A stretch of 64,000 nt of DNA from Ilyomonas sp965277535. GTDB lineage: Bacteria > Bacteroidota > Bacteroidia > Chitinophagales > Chitinophagaceae. Made by a program: the position numbers and the translations under genes. The first letter of the stretch is position 1. The number at the start of each line of letters is the position of its first letter. Shown in pieces: positions 51,277 to 59,748 of the stretch. Below the pieces are notes generated by a model that was not told the origin of the DNA, searched no databases, and saw nothing but the letters and a program-made list of their open reading frames with translations. Where the stretch lies: positions 1,984,001-2,048,000 of the forward strand of contig OZ255825.1 in the NCBI GenBank assembly GCA_965277535.1. Reading direction: 5' to 3'.

Positions 51277-52818
51277 ATGAGAATAAAAAGCAGTGCCTTT
51301 ATCTTATGTTTATTGTTGATCCTATCATTTCATGCGGTTGCTCAAAATGTGCACAGCGACAACGGCGATGGCACTTATACCAACCCACTCATTTCTGCTG
51401 ATTTTCCAGACCCCGATGTTATACGGGTTGGCGATGTTTATTATATGGTAACAACAACCATGTTTGTCTTTCCTGGTGTTACTGTTGTAAAGTCGCACGA
51501 CCTGGTGAACTGGGAATATTGCAGCCATGCAGTTTCCAGATTTGATTTCAGCAAGTGTTATGATTTGGATAGCTGCAACCGTTATGGGCGCGGGCAATGG
51601 GCAACCAGCTTAAAATATCATAACGGAAAGTTCTACCTGTTATTTATTACCCTGAATGAAGGCGGCTTTATGTGCCAGGCAGATAAAGCGGAAGGCCCAT
51701 GGAAAATTACTCATTTGTCTAAAGGCTTTTACGACCCGGGTTTATTTTTTGATGATAACGGAAAGATTTATGTAGCGCAGGGCTACAATAATATTTCTAT
51801 CACTGAAGTAGATTCAAATCTTGCACCCATCAGTAAAGATTCCTTAGTGTTTGTCGGCACTATCCGCAAAGGTTTGGAAGGAACCCACATGTATAAACTG
51901 AACGGCTATTATTACATGTATTCCACTTATGGCGGATTAGATGGTATGCAGGTGGCATTGCGCTCCAAAAACATCTATGGGCCGTATGAACAAAAGCTGC
52001 TCTTGTACGATACAACGCGAGGAATCAATTATGGCATACACCAGGGTGCATTGATTCAAACCCAAACAGGTGAATGGTGGACGATTTTATTCGTTGACAG
52101 TGGTCCGTTTGGTCGCTTTCCTTCTTTACAACCTGTAACCTGGATAGACGATTGGCCGATGATTGGAGTCAATGAAAAAGCAGTTATTACTTATAAAAAA
52201 CCGGATGTTGGTAAAACATATCACATCACTAATTTTCCTACTTCAGATGAATTTAATAAGAGCCAATTGAGCATGCAATGGGGATGGAATCACAATCCCG
52301 ATTCAACAAAATGGTCATTAACCCAAAAGCCGGGTTATTTAAGACTGATGACAGCCAGTGTAACATCCGATTTCAGAATGGCACGCAATACGCTTACCCA
52401 GCGGCCCTTTGCCAAACGCGATCAATCGCAACCAACCATTGCAACCGCAAAAATAGAGATCAGCAACATGAGCGATGGCGACATAGCAGGCCTTGCTGTA
52501 TTGCAGGATCCGTATGCATATATCGGGGTGGAAAAAAGAGGCAAAACCAAATTTATTGTTATGGTGAATGATGGTAAAACAATTGATTCCGTTGCCACGA
52601 ATGCATCAATTATTTACGTAAAAACAATAGCATCCAACAGGAGCCAAAAAGCAAGCTTTGCATACAGCATTGATAACAAAACATTCAAGCCATTGGGCAA
52701 TGAACTGATGATGAAGTTCAACCTGAAAATCTTTACCGGAAACAAATTTTGTTTGTTCAATTATGCAACAAAAAGTTTAGGTGGTTCTGTTGATGTTGAC
52801 TGGTTTAGAGTTGAATAA
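51277..52818 (+). CDS. GH43 beta-xylosidase with C-terminal sandwich, secreted
   Basis: The ATG at 51277 gives 513 residues with a signal peptide (SAFILCLLLILSFHAVAQ). The N-terminal propeller carries the GH43 triad: Asp in ADFPDPDVIRVGDVYYMVTT, Asp in YDPGLFFDDNGKIYVAQGYN, and Glu in KGLEGTHMYKLNGYYYMYST. Residues 320-513 are a beta-sandwich of the DUF1349/GH43 C-terminal type (TSDEFNKSQLSMQWGWNHNP, YIGVEKRGKTKFIVM). This architecture is that of beta-xylosidases and exo-xylanases. The leader contains an operator and a 19-base inverted repeat. It stands alone as a plus-strand gene. Confidence 0.9.
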   Translation: MRIKSSAFILCLLLILSFHAVAQNVHSDNGDGTYTNPLISADFPDPDVIRVGDVYYMVTTTMFVFPGVTVVKSHDLVNWEYCSHAVSRFDFSKCYDLDSCNRYGRGQWATSLKYHNGKFYLLFITLNEGGFMCQADKAEGPWKITHLSKGFYDPGLFFDDNGKIYVAQGYNNISITEVDSNLAPISKDSLVFVGTIRKGLEGTHMYKLNGYYYMYSTYGGLDGMQVALRSKNIYGPYEQKLLLYDTTRGINYGIHQGALIQTQTGEWWTILFVDSGPFGRFPSLQPVTWIDDWPMIGVNEKAVITYKKPDVGKTYHITNFPTSDEFNKSQLSMQWGWNHNPDSTKWSLTQKPGYLRLMTASVTSDFRMARNTLTQRPFAKRDQSQPTIATAKIEISNMSDGDIAGLAVLQDPYAYIGVEKRGKTKFIVMVNDGKTIDSVATNASIIYVKTIASNRSQKASFAYSIDNKTFKPLGNELMMKFNLKIFTGNKFCLFNYATKSLGGSVDVDWFRVE

Positions 52819-52897
52819 GCAAACCAAAAATTTGAAAGCCGTTATGAAATCAATTCACTCTTCGGCGTGTGGGGACACGCCGATAGAATCGCTTCTG

Positions 52898-53078
52898 CGA
52901 GGGCTTTGTGCGGAATCTGCTCTTGAAGGTTTGAACATGCTATTATGTTATAAACAACTTTATTGCACACAAACGTGATTATAAATCAATGATCAGATTC
53001 CGCACAAAGCCCTCGTCAGAGCATAAAGGTGCAAGTTCGTGTTGAGGGCCCCGACATTCATGTTGGGGCAGAATGACG
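52898..53078. repeat. Nested inverted-repeat element, copy 2 (left side truncated)
   Basis: The inner 22-base arms are identical to those at 5321-5342 and 5417-5438 and lie at 52898-52919 and 52994-53015, again 74 bases apart. The right middle arm CGTGTTGAGGGC is at 53038-53049, and the right outer arm is degenerate (CAGAATGACG at 53069-53078). The left middle and outer arms are missing; the element abuts a REP-like hairpin at 52864-52881. The 74-base loop sequences of the two copies differ. Confidence 0.85.
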
Positions 53079-53374
53079 GGCAGCGTTCAAATTACTTTTT
53101 ATGGCGCGAATGCAAAAAGGTTCGGAATTTTTTACAACTTTCCTCTGTTGTTTTTGTTGCCCCAAATCTTCTTTTGTAACCAAAACCAACGTAACCGTTT
53201 TTCCTATCTGGCTACTCAATACAAAACCGCTTAGTCTGTATTGGCAATGAAAGATGCTTATAAGAGATTGTGTTGATGCAAGGAAAGAACTGTAGGTTTA
53301 CTTAACTTGAATTAACAACATAAAAGTGTTTTTTCCTGCAGCATAAACGTCATTACCACTTCTGTTGTGCTATT

Positions 53375-55054
53375 ATGAAACGAACGAACCTCATCTGCTT
53401 ACTTGGTTATGTGTTTTTTCTTATAACCGGTTGTAAATAAAAAAAACACAACCCTTTGTTTACCCCTTTATCATCCAGCGAAACAGGCATAACATTTAGC
53501 AATAGCATTGACGAAACCAAAATGCCCGGTGATGCACTGAATGAGTTTGCCTACATGGGTGGTGGGTTCGGTGTGATTGATGTGAACAATGATGGCCTGA
53601 AAGACCTTTTCTTTTGTGGCAACCAGGTAAGCAGTAAACTCTATCTCAACAAAGGCAACAACCATTTTGAAGACATAACGGTAAGTGCTGGTTTAGCTAC
53701 CAGCGATTGGATTACGGGTGTGAGTGTAGTTGATATCAACGGTGATGGTTACGATGATATTTATCTCTGCACGTATGGCAAAACTTTGGGAACACATTCG
53801 CCCAATTTGCTCCTCATCAATCAACACAACAATACATTCAAAGAAGAAGCTGCCGACTATGGTTTGGCTGATACAAGCTATTCAACGCAGGCGGTGTTTG
53901 TTGATTATGATAAAGATGGCGATCTTGATATGTATATATCCAATTACCTGTTGAATGCTTCTTATTCAGCCAACTATTTATTTCCAAAAAATCTTAGTGG
54001 ACGTTCGGCTGCCAATGATAGATTGTATCGGAATGATGGCTTTAAAAATGGTCATCCTCATTTTACAGATCTCTCAATGCAGGCAGGCATAAAGGAAGAT
54101 GGTGATGGCCTGGGTGTTTCGGTTTGCGATTTCAATATGGATGGCTATCCTAATATTTATGTGTGCAATGATTTTGCTTCGAACGATAATTTTTGGCTCA
54201 ATAACAAAAACGGAACTTTCACCAATATTTTAGACAAAGCCACCAAACACCAAAGCTATAGCAGCATGGGCTGCGATGCGGCTGACATTAACAATGACAG
54301 CAAGTTTGATTTGGCATCCGTTGATATGATTCCGGAAGATAATTTCAGGCAAAAACAAACCTTTTCTTTCATGAATTATGACCGGTATAACAAAGAAAGA
54401 AACTTAGGTTACTCGCCCGAGTTTATGCGCAATATGCTGCAATTGAACCGGGGCAATTTTCAGCGAGGCGATACCAGCGTTCCCTTCTTCAGCGAGATAG
54501 GACAACTGGCTGGCATCAGCCAAACCGACTGGAGCTGGAGCATTTTGTTTGCCGATTTTAATAACGATGGTTATAAAGATGCGCACATCACCAACGGCAT
54601 TGGCAGAGATTTTATCAATGCTGATTTTATATCGTTTAGTCAAACCAGTGGTAAGGATATGACAGGAGATCAATTTCGAAAAACACTGCGTGACAAACTG
54701 CTTTCACTCGAGCATGTGGCGATACCGGATTACTTATACATCAACAATGGCGGATACACGTTTTCAGACATCACAGATTCATCAGGCATCAAACAAAACT
54801 CAATGTCCAATGGCGCCGTTTATGTTGATTTGGATAACGATGGAGACCTTGATACCGGCAGGTATGACGCATCTTATGGTTGCTTTTTGAAAGGATTAAA
54901 CAACAAAACATTCAAAGCCGTTTCGCCTGTCGTGTCAGGATTTAAAATTGATGGTGATGTAAAAGATATGAAGATGATAACAACAGCCAATGATGAAAAG
55001 CTGGTTCTTGTTGCCGTGAACAATGATAGTTTGAGAGTGTTTCAATATAAATAA
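53375..55054 (+). pseudogene. FG-GAP/VCBS-repeat lipoprotein with signal-peptide stop and internal deletion
   Basis: From 53375 the frame reads RTNLICLLGYVFFLITGCK and then TAA at 53438, exactly after a lipobox Cys. It continues in the same frame as KKHNPLFTPLSSSETGITFS, with FG-GAP repeats (GVIDVNNDGLKDLFFCGNQV, DINGDGYDDIYLCTYGK, DYDKDGDLDMYISNYL, DFNNDGYKDAHITNGIGRDF). Near 54845 the repeat VYVDLDNDGDLD joins directly to TGRYDASYGCFLKGLNNKTF and the family C terminus NNDSLRVFQYK. Full CRTAC1-type proteins have about 1100 residues, so roughly half has been lost, apparently by recombination between repeats. It lacks the ASPIC/UnbV part. Confidence 0.8.
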
Positions 55055-55089
55055 AACGCCTGTTCACGTCATACATTGGAAAAGAAAAG

Positions 55090-56130
55090 TCAGCTTTGGT
55101 TTTGCCCTTTTTTTAAGGAAGATTCTCTGACAATCAATTCAGATTTGATAACCACAGTATTCGTAAGATTCATATCCCATAAGCCTTTCAAATGATTGAT
55201 GAGGCTGCGTGCTGCTACCTGCCCCATTTCAAAACCAGGATAATTAATGGTTGTCAGTTTAGGGTTAATCACTTTCCCGATGCTATCATTGTTAAATCCA
55301 ACAATGGCAATATCCTGTGGCACTCGTATGCCCGCATCTTTAAGCAATTGCATAACTACGGCTGCACAAAAATCATTGGTTATAAAAATGCCATCCGGCA
55401 AGGTTTTCATAGATAAAATTCGTTTGGCAGACCGCGTTGCATCTTCTTCTTTAAAACCATCAATAACAATAAGCTTTTCATCAAACTTGAGTTTGTGATC
55501 CTGCAAGGCTTGTTTATAACCGCGCATTCTTTCCGCATATACATTTCTTTTCAAACTTGATGTTATGTGTGCAATGCGCTTACAACCTTGTTGTATCAAA
55601 TGCTTGGTCGCGTCATACCCGGCCTGAAAATTATTGATAATAATTTTTGTGCCATCGCTGGTTTCAAAAACACGATCAAAATAAACAACAGGTATGTTTT
55701 TACTTTGGAATTGTTTGAAATGTTCGAGATCTTCCGTATCGAACGAAAGAGAAGCGATAACACCGTCAACACGTTTATGAAAAAGATTGCGGGTATTGGC
55801 AACTTCCAACTTTACATTTTCGGCAGAGTGAACAATGATCAAATTGTATTTCGCCTCAGTTATAACTTTCTCAATACCTGTCAATACAGAGGTAATAAAA
55901 TAGCTGTTTAATTCATGCAGTATTACACCAATCGTATGTGTTTTTTGCAACCGGAGGCTACTTGCAAAAGTGTTATGCCTGTAACCCAGTTTCTCTGCAA
56001 GAGCATTTATTTTTTTCCGCGTAGCTATACTAATGGAAGCACTATCATTCAAAGCCCGACTCACAGTAGCCGGTGATACGCCAATCTGTTTTGCTATATC
56101 GTAAATGGTAATTTCCTTTTCAACTTTCAC
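55090..56130 (-). CDS. LacI-family transcriptional regulator
   Basis: The 346-residue protein has the LacI HTH at residues 7-30 (ITIYDIAKQIGVSPATVSRA) with hinge helix, followed by a periplasmic-binding-protein-like effector domain (TIGVILHELNSYFITSVLTG, IPVVYFDRVFE, VQ-type GFNNDSIGKVINPKLTTINY). The AATVSRAL-type recognition helix fits TGCAA-type half sites. Operators of that type lie 55 and 189 bases before its own start and in front of xylan genes, so it probably controls the regulon and itself, releasing DNA on binding a xylan-derived sugar. Confidence 0.92.
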   Translation of the reverse strand: MKVEKEITIYDIAKQIGVSPATVSRALNDSASISIATRKKINALAEKLGYRHNTFASSLRLQKTHTIGVILHELNSYFITSVLTGIEKVITEAKYNLIIVHSAENVKLEVANTRNLFHKRVDGVIASLSFDTEDLEHFKQFQSKNIPVVYFDRVFETSDGTKIIINNFQAGYDATKHLIQQGCKRIAHITSSLKRNVYAERMRGYKQALQDHKLKFDEKLIVIDGFKEEDATRSAKRILSMKTLPDGIFITNDFCAAVVMQLLKDAGIRVPQDIAIVGFNNDSIGKVINPKLTTINYPGFEMGQVAARSLINHLKGLWDMNLTNTVVIKSELIVRESSLKKGQNQS

Positions 56131-56184
56131 GCACTAAATAAAGTTTTGGGATTAAAAATAGGACAACTTTCTAAAAAATATTTA

Positions 56185-56198
56185 TGCAACGGATTGCT
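56185..56198. promoter_or_regulatory. LacI-type operator TGCAACGGATTGCT
   Basis: It matches the 48973 site at 12 of 14 positions and lies 55 bases upstream of the lacI-family start, suggesting autoregulation. Confidence 0.6.
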
Positions 56199-56318
56199 AT
56201 TTAAAATAAAATTCTACTTTTTAGTATGAAATCAGCAATTTATACTTGCTCATTCAAACTTCTATTCTATAAAATTAAAATCTTAAGCAGCAGCTCGCGT
56301 AAAAACGCTGTTTGCTTT

Positions 56319-56332
56319 CGTAATCGGTTGCT
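56319..56332. promoter_or_regulatory. LacI-type operator CGTAATCGGTTGCT
   Basis: This is the fourth related site, with two changes from the 51004 site. It lies between the regulator and the short secreted-protein relic at 56503. Confidence 0.55.
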
Positions 56333-56502
56333 ATCGTAAAATATTGTTTGCTAAAAACCTATACCAAAATGAATTGCTATGTAAATGACACCTAAAATGC
56401 TTTGATATGATTTCTGTTATTCCCCGAATCGGCACATATTTATATACCAACACTTTTCCTCTTTCTTACACAAACATTTGTAGCTATTTTAAAACAACTG
56501 TT

Positions 56503-56652
56503 ATGATTATTAGCCTTTACAATGGATTTCTTAAACGAGTGCTTTCCCTGATTGGAAAACATGCTTTTGTTCCTTTGTTTCTCATTTTCTGTGTGATTAT
56601 CACTTTACCCACTTATGCTTCTGAACAAAGCCCTCATAAAAATTATTTATGA
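56503..56652 (+). pseudogene. Short secreted-protein relic downstream of two operators
   Basis: The 49-residue frame (MIISLYNGFLKRVLSLIGKH, then AFVPLFLIFCVIITLPTYAS) is an intact signal peptide with nine residues after the predicted cleavage, then a stop. Signal peptides of this length, with a long basic N-terminal part, are common at the start of TonB-dependent SusC-like receptors. No plug or barrel follows. Its position behind two LacI-type operators suggests the front end of a regulated transport gene whose body was deleted. The assignment to SusC is inference. Confidence 0.4.
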
Positions 56653-56755
56653 AGAATGCCCGTTTACTGTTCTAACAGTATTGTTGTGTTAGAATGACGC
56701 GAGCAGCAAGTATATAATTTAATTTTGACGATTAATTTATTATGGAAATGGTTCT

Positions 56756-57649
56756 TTAAAACTTCAACTCATGCGGTAGATACTTTGCCACCAAATCTTC
56801 ATAGTAAGGACGAAGTTCAGCCCAGTTAGGTGGCGTCGGATTTTTAGAATACAAATCGTAAGGATTGAACAGCTTTACCCACTTCAGCATTTTGCGGTCG
56901 TGCTCATCTAACAAATAATCATACGCGCCTTCTTTATGCCAGGGATAAAACGAATGATAACGCAGCATGTATAACCCTTCTTCAGGTAAGCTGTCTTTGA
57001 CAATGTTGTAGACATATTCATCGTGGCCCCAGCTCATGGTTACATTGCGCAAACCGCAATTTGGTTTGTAAACACCATATTTTGTGTTATAACGCTCATC
57101 GTTATAATCAGGATTATTTTTAAAGAATTCAGGATACACAATTTTGTTTGAATACGCGCAGCCTACCGGGAAGGTATCGCCAACCACAGCCCATTGCGGC
57201 TCGCCAAATAAACAAAGCACTTTACCCATATCATGCAATAAACCTACAACAACCATCCAGTCGGGATGCCCATCTCTGCGAATCGCTTCCGAAGTTTGCA
57301 ACAAGTGCTGAAACTGATCAAGATCCGTATCAGGATCAGAATCGTCAACCAATTGATTTAAGAATTGAAATGCATCCCACACAGGCATTTTCTTCTTATC
57401 AAATTTCAAATAATCAGCTCGTTTTTGCTGCACAAAATCATAAGTCTGGTAGGTATGATTCAGACGATAAAATTCGCGAACAGTATCACGTCCCGGTTCT
57501 TCATAATTGCGGTACTCTTCTGTTGATTTGGATGAGGCAATATCTTCAGGATTCGGATACCGTTTCAACAAATCGTCTTCCCACTCATCGAGGCTAAGAA
57601 GTGGATTTACTTCGGCTACAGACAATGCGTTTTGTTTTACTGCATTCAT
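56756..57649 (-). CDS. Inositol oxygenase (MIOX)
   Basis: The 297-residue protein, starting at the ATG at 57649, has the full MIOX sequence pattern: YRNYEEPGRDTVREFYRLNH, TYQTYDFVQQKRADYL, LQTSEAIRRDGHPDWMVVVG with a conserved His, LLHDMGKVLCLFGEPQWAVV with the His-Asp pair of the di-iron site, and MSWGHDEYVYNIVKD. It oxidises myo-inositol to D-glucuronate with O2. Length fits the family (about 285). It is divergent from a sodium:solute symporter that may import the substrate. D-glucuronate is also the product of the GH115 enzyme, so both feed the same pool. Confidence 0.93.
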   Translation of the reverse strand: MNAVKQNALSVAEVNPLLSLDEWEDDLLKRYPNPEDIASSKSTEEYRNYEEPGRDTVREFYRLNHTYQTYDFVQQKRADYLKFDKKKMPVWDAFQFLNQLVDDSDPDTDLDQFQHLLQTSEAIRRDGHPDWMVVVGLLHDMGKVLCLFGEPQWAVVGDTFPVGCAYSNKIVYPEFFKNNPDYNDERYNTKYGVYKPNCGLRNVTMSWGHDEYVYNIVKDSLPEEGLYMLRYHSFYPWHKEGAYDYLLDEHDRKMLKWVKLFNPYDLYSKNPTPPNWAELRPYYEDLVAKYLPHELKF

Positions 57650-57764
57650 AGCAAGCTCATTTTTAAGTAGGATAAAATTAATCAATCACTACATATGATA
57701 ACAATAAAATTTATTTTGTATTGATTGAATATATTGTGCTTCGATTAAATCAACGATTGACGCC

Positions 57765-59426
57765 ATGACACTGCATTTTGCCGACTATCTCATCATTCTT
57801 ATTTATTTCGTTTTTGTCATCACCGTTGGTTTTCTTATCAAGAAGAAAATCAAGTCTAGCAACGACTTTTTATCCAGTAGCAGAAATATCCCGTTATGGA
57901 TTACAAGCTTAGCTTTTATATCCGCTAATCTTGGTGCGCAGGAAGTGTTGGGCATGGTAGCATCAGGCGCTAAATATGGTATTATGACGGTGCATTTTTA
58001 TTGGGTGGGCGCGATCTTCGCCATGGTGTTCTTAGCCGTCTTTATGATGCCATTTTATTATGGGAGCAAAGCCCGCAGTGTTCCTGACTACCTGTCTATG
58101 CGGTTCGATGAAAAAACGAGGGCACTGAATGCGGTTTCCTTTGCGGTGATGACGGTGTTCTCTTCCGGTATTTCTTTATATGCGTTGGCAAAATTATTAC
58201 AGGTTATCCTGCACTGGGACTTTGATGTATCAGTATGGCTGGCAGCAGGCATTGTAATGGTATATACTTTTTTGGGTGGCTTAACCAGCGCCGTGTACAA
58301 CGAAGTGCTCCAGTTCTTTCTTATTGTACTTGGGCTTTCGCCCCTGGTGATTGTTGCCCTGCACGATGCAGGCGGATGGGAGAATATAAAAGCCAATCTT
58401 GCACCGCAACTCACACATGCGTGGAAGTACATGGATAAGGCAGAGAACAACCCGATGGGGCTAAATTATATGTCGCTCATCTTTGGGCTTGGTTTTGTGA
58501 TGTCGTTTGGCTACTGGTGCACCGATTTCCTGGTGGTGCAAAGGGCTATGATAGCCCGAAATATGGGCGAGGCGCAACGCACGCCGGTTATGGCTGCCAT
58601 TCCTAAAATGTTCATGCCGCTGATTGTGGTATTGCCTGGTGTGGTGGCTATTGCGCTGATGCAGCCAGCCTTACAGTCAAAAGGCTTTCGCATACCTACT
58701 GCCGCCAATGGAGAACTGGACTATACTATGACTTTGCCTTCGCTCATTGCACACTATTACCCGAGTGGTATTTTAGGTGTTGGTATTACGGCTTTGATTG
58801 CTTCTTTTATGAGTGGCATGGCAGGTAATGTTACTGCATTTAATTCGGTATTTACCTACGATATTTACCAATCCTATTTTGTCAAAAACAAATCGGACAA
58901 CCATTATTTATGGTTTGGTAAATTTATTACCGTGGCTGGTATTCTTCTTTCCATTGTTACCGCGTATGTTGCCAAGAGCTTCAATAATATCAATGATTTT
59001 TTGCAGCTTGTTTTCTCTTTTGTGAACGGTCCGCTGTTCGCCACGTTTTTACTGGGTATGTTCTGGAAAAGAACTACAAGTGATGGTGCTTTTTGCGGCT
59101 TGCTGGCAGGCACGGTTGCGGCAGCCGCTACGCATGGCGTAACAGTGGCTGAAGGCAAGGGCGGATGGATAGTGCCTTTATATACTATCGGCAGCGGTAT
59201 GGGGCAAGCTTTTATTGTTGCGGCGGTATCATGGATAGCTAATTTTACTGTCACCATTTTAGTAAGCTTATTTACCAAGCCAAAACCAGCAGAACAGTTA
59301 AAAGGACTTGTGTATTCGCTTACTTATAAACCGGAATATCGGGAACAGAAATGGTATAAGCGCGTGGTGCCGCTGAGTATTTTATTATTGGCTATTACTA
59401 TCCTGTTGAACATTATCTTTTTCTAA
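57765..59426 (+). CDS. Sodium:solute symporter (SSS family)
   Basis: The 553-residue protein has about 14 predicted membrane helices and the SSS/SGLT pattern: FLSSSRNIPLWITSLAFISA, NLGAQEVLGMVASGAKYGIM, GGLTSAVYNEVLQFFLIVLG, and GFVMSFGYWCTDFLVVQRAM. The SSS family includes carriers of inositol, sugars, sugar acids and sialic acid. The next gene upstream is a divergent inositol oxygenase, which favours inositol. It is followed after ten bases by a 63-residue membrane protein, so they are probably co-transcribed. Confidence 0.92.
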   Translation: MTLHFADYLIILIYFVFVITVGFLIKKKIKSSNDFLSSSRNIPLWITSLAFISANLGAQEVLGMVASGAKYGIMTVHFYWVGAIFAMVFLAVFMMPFYYGSKARSVPDYLSMRFDEKTRALNAVSFAVMTVFSSGISLYALAKLLQVILHWDFDVSVWLAAGIVMVYTFLGGLTSAVYNEVLQFFLIVLGLSPLVIVALHDAGGWENIKANLAPQLTHAWKYMDKAENNPMGLNYMSLIFGLGFVMSFGYWCTDFLVVQRAMIARNMGEAQRTPVMAAIPKMFMPLIVVLPGVVAIALMQPALQSKGFRIPTAANGELDYTMTLPSLIAHYYPSGILGVGITALIASFMSGMAGNVTAFNSVFTYDIYQSYFVKNKSDNHYLWFGKFITVAGILLSIVTAYVAKSFNNINDFLQLVFSFVNGPLFATFLLGMFWKRTTSDGAFCGLLAGTVAAAATHGVTVAEGKGGWIVPLYTIGSGMGQAFIVAAVSWIANFTVTILVSLFTKPKPAEQLKGLVYSLTYKPEYREQKWYKRVVPLSILLLAITILLNIIFF

Positions 59427-59436
59427 CCTTATCATT

Positions 59437-59628
59437 ATGAATAAACGTATTACCTCGCTAAGCTTTATTATTGGTTTATTTTTTTTGCTTGTTGCTTTGA
59501 TTCTTTTAATTGGATACTTTGTTAGCGCTCTATTGGCCAACATTATTAATTTGTACGCAGGTATCAGTTTCCTGTTGTTTGGGTTGTTTATGACGACTAT
59601 AAAGTCGCAAAGCGATTCTTCTGAATAG
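59437..59628 (+). CDS. Small two-helix membrane protein
   Basis: The 63-residue product has two hydrophobic helices (IIGLFFLLVALILLIGYFV and NLYAGISFLLFGLFMTTI) and a polar tail. It follows the SSS symporter gene by ten bases and could be an accessory or stabilising subunit of the transporter, although this is only inferred from position. No family is recognised. Confidence 0.6.
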   Translation: MNKRITSLSFIIGLFFLLVALILLIGYFVSALLANIINLYAGISFLLFGLFMTTIKSQSDSSE

Positions 59629-59748
59629 GGTAGCAGTTAAACTTCTTACATGCGAAACTTAATAAGTGAATTAAGAAAAGGTTTCCAGCGTACAAACTAT
59701 AAAAAATTATATAACAAATATACCGCCCAGGCAAAACAACTATAACGA

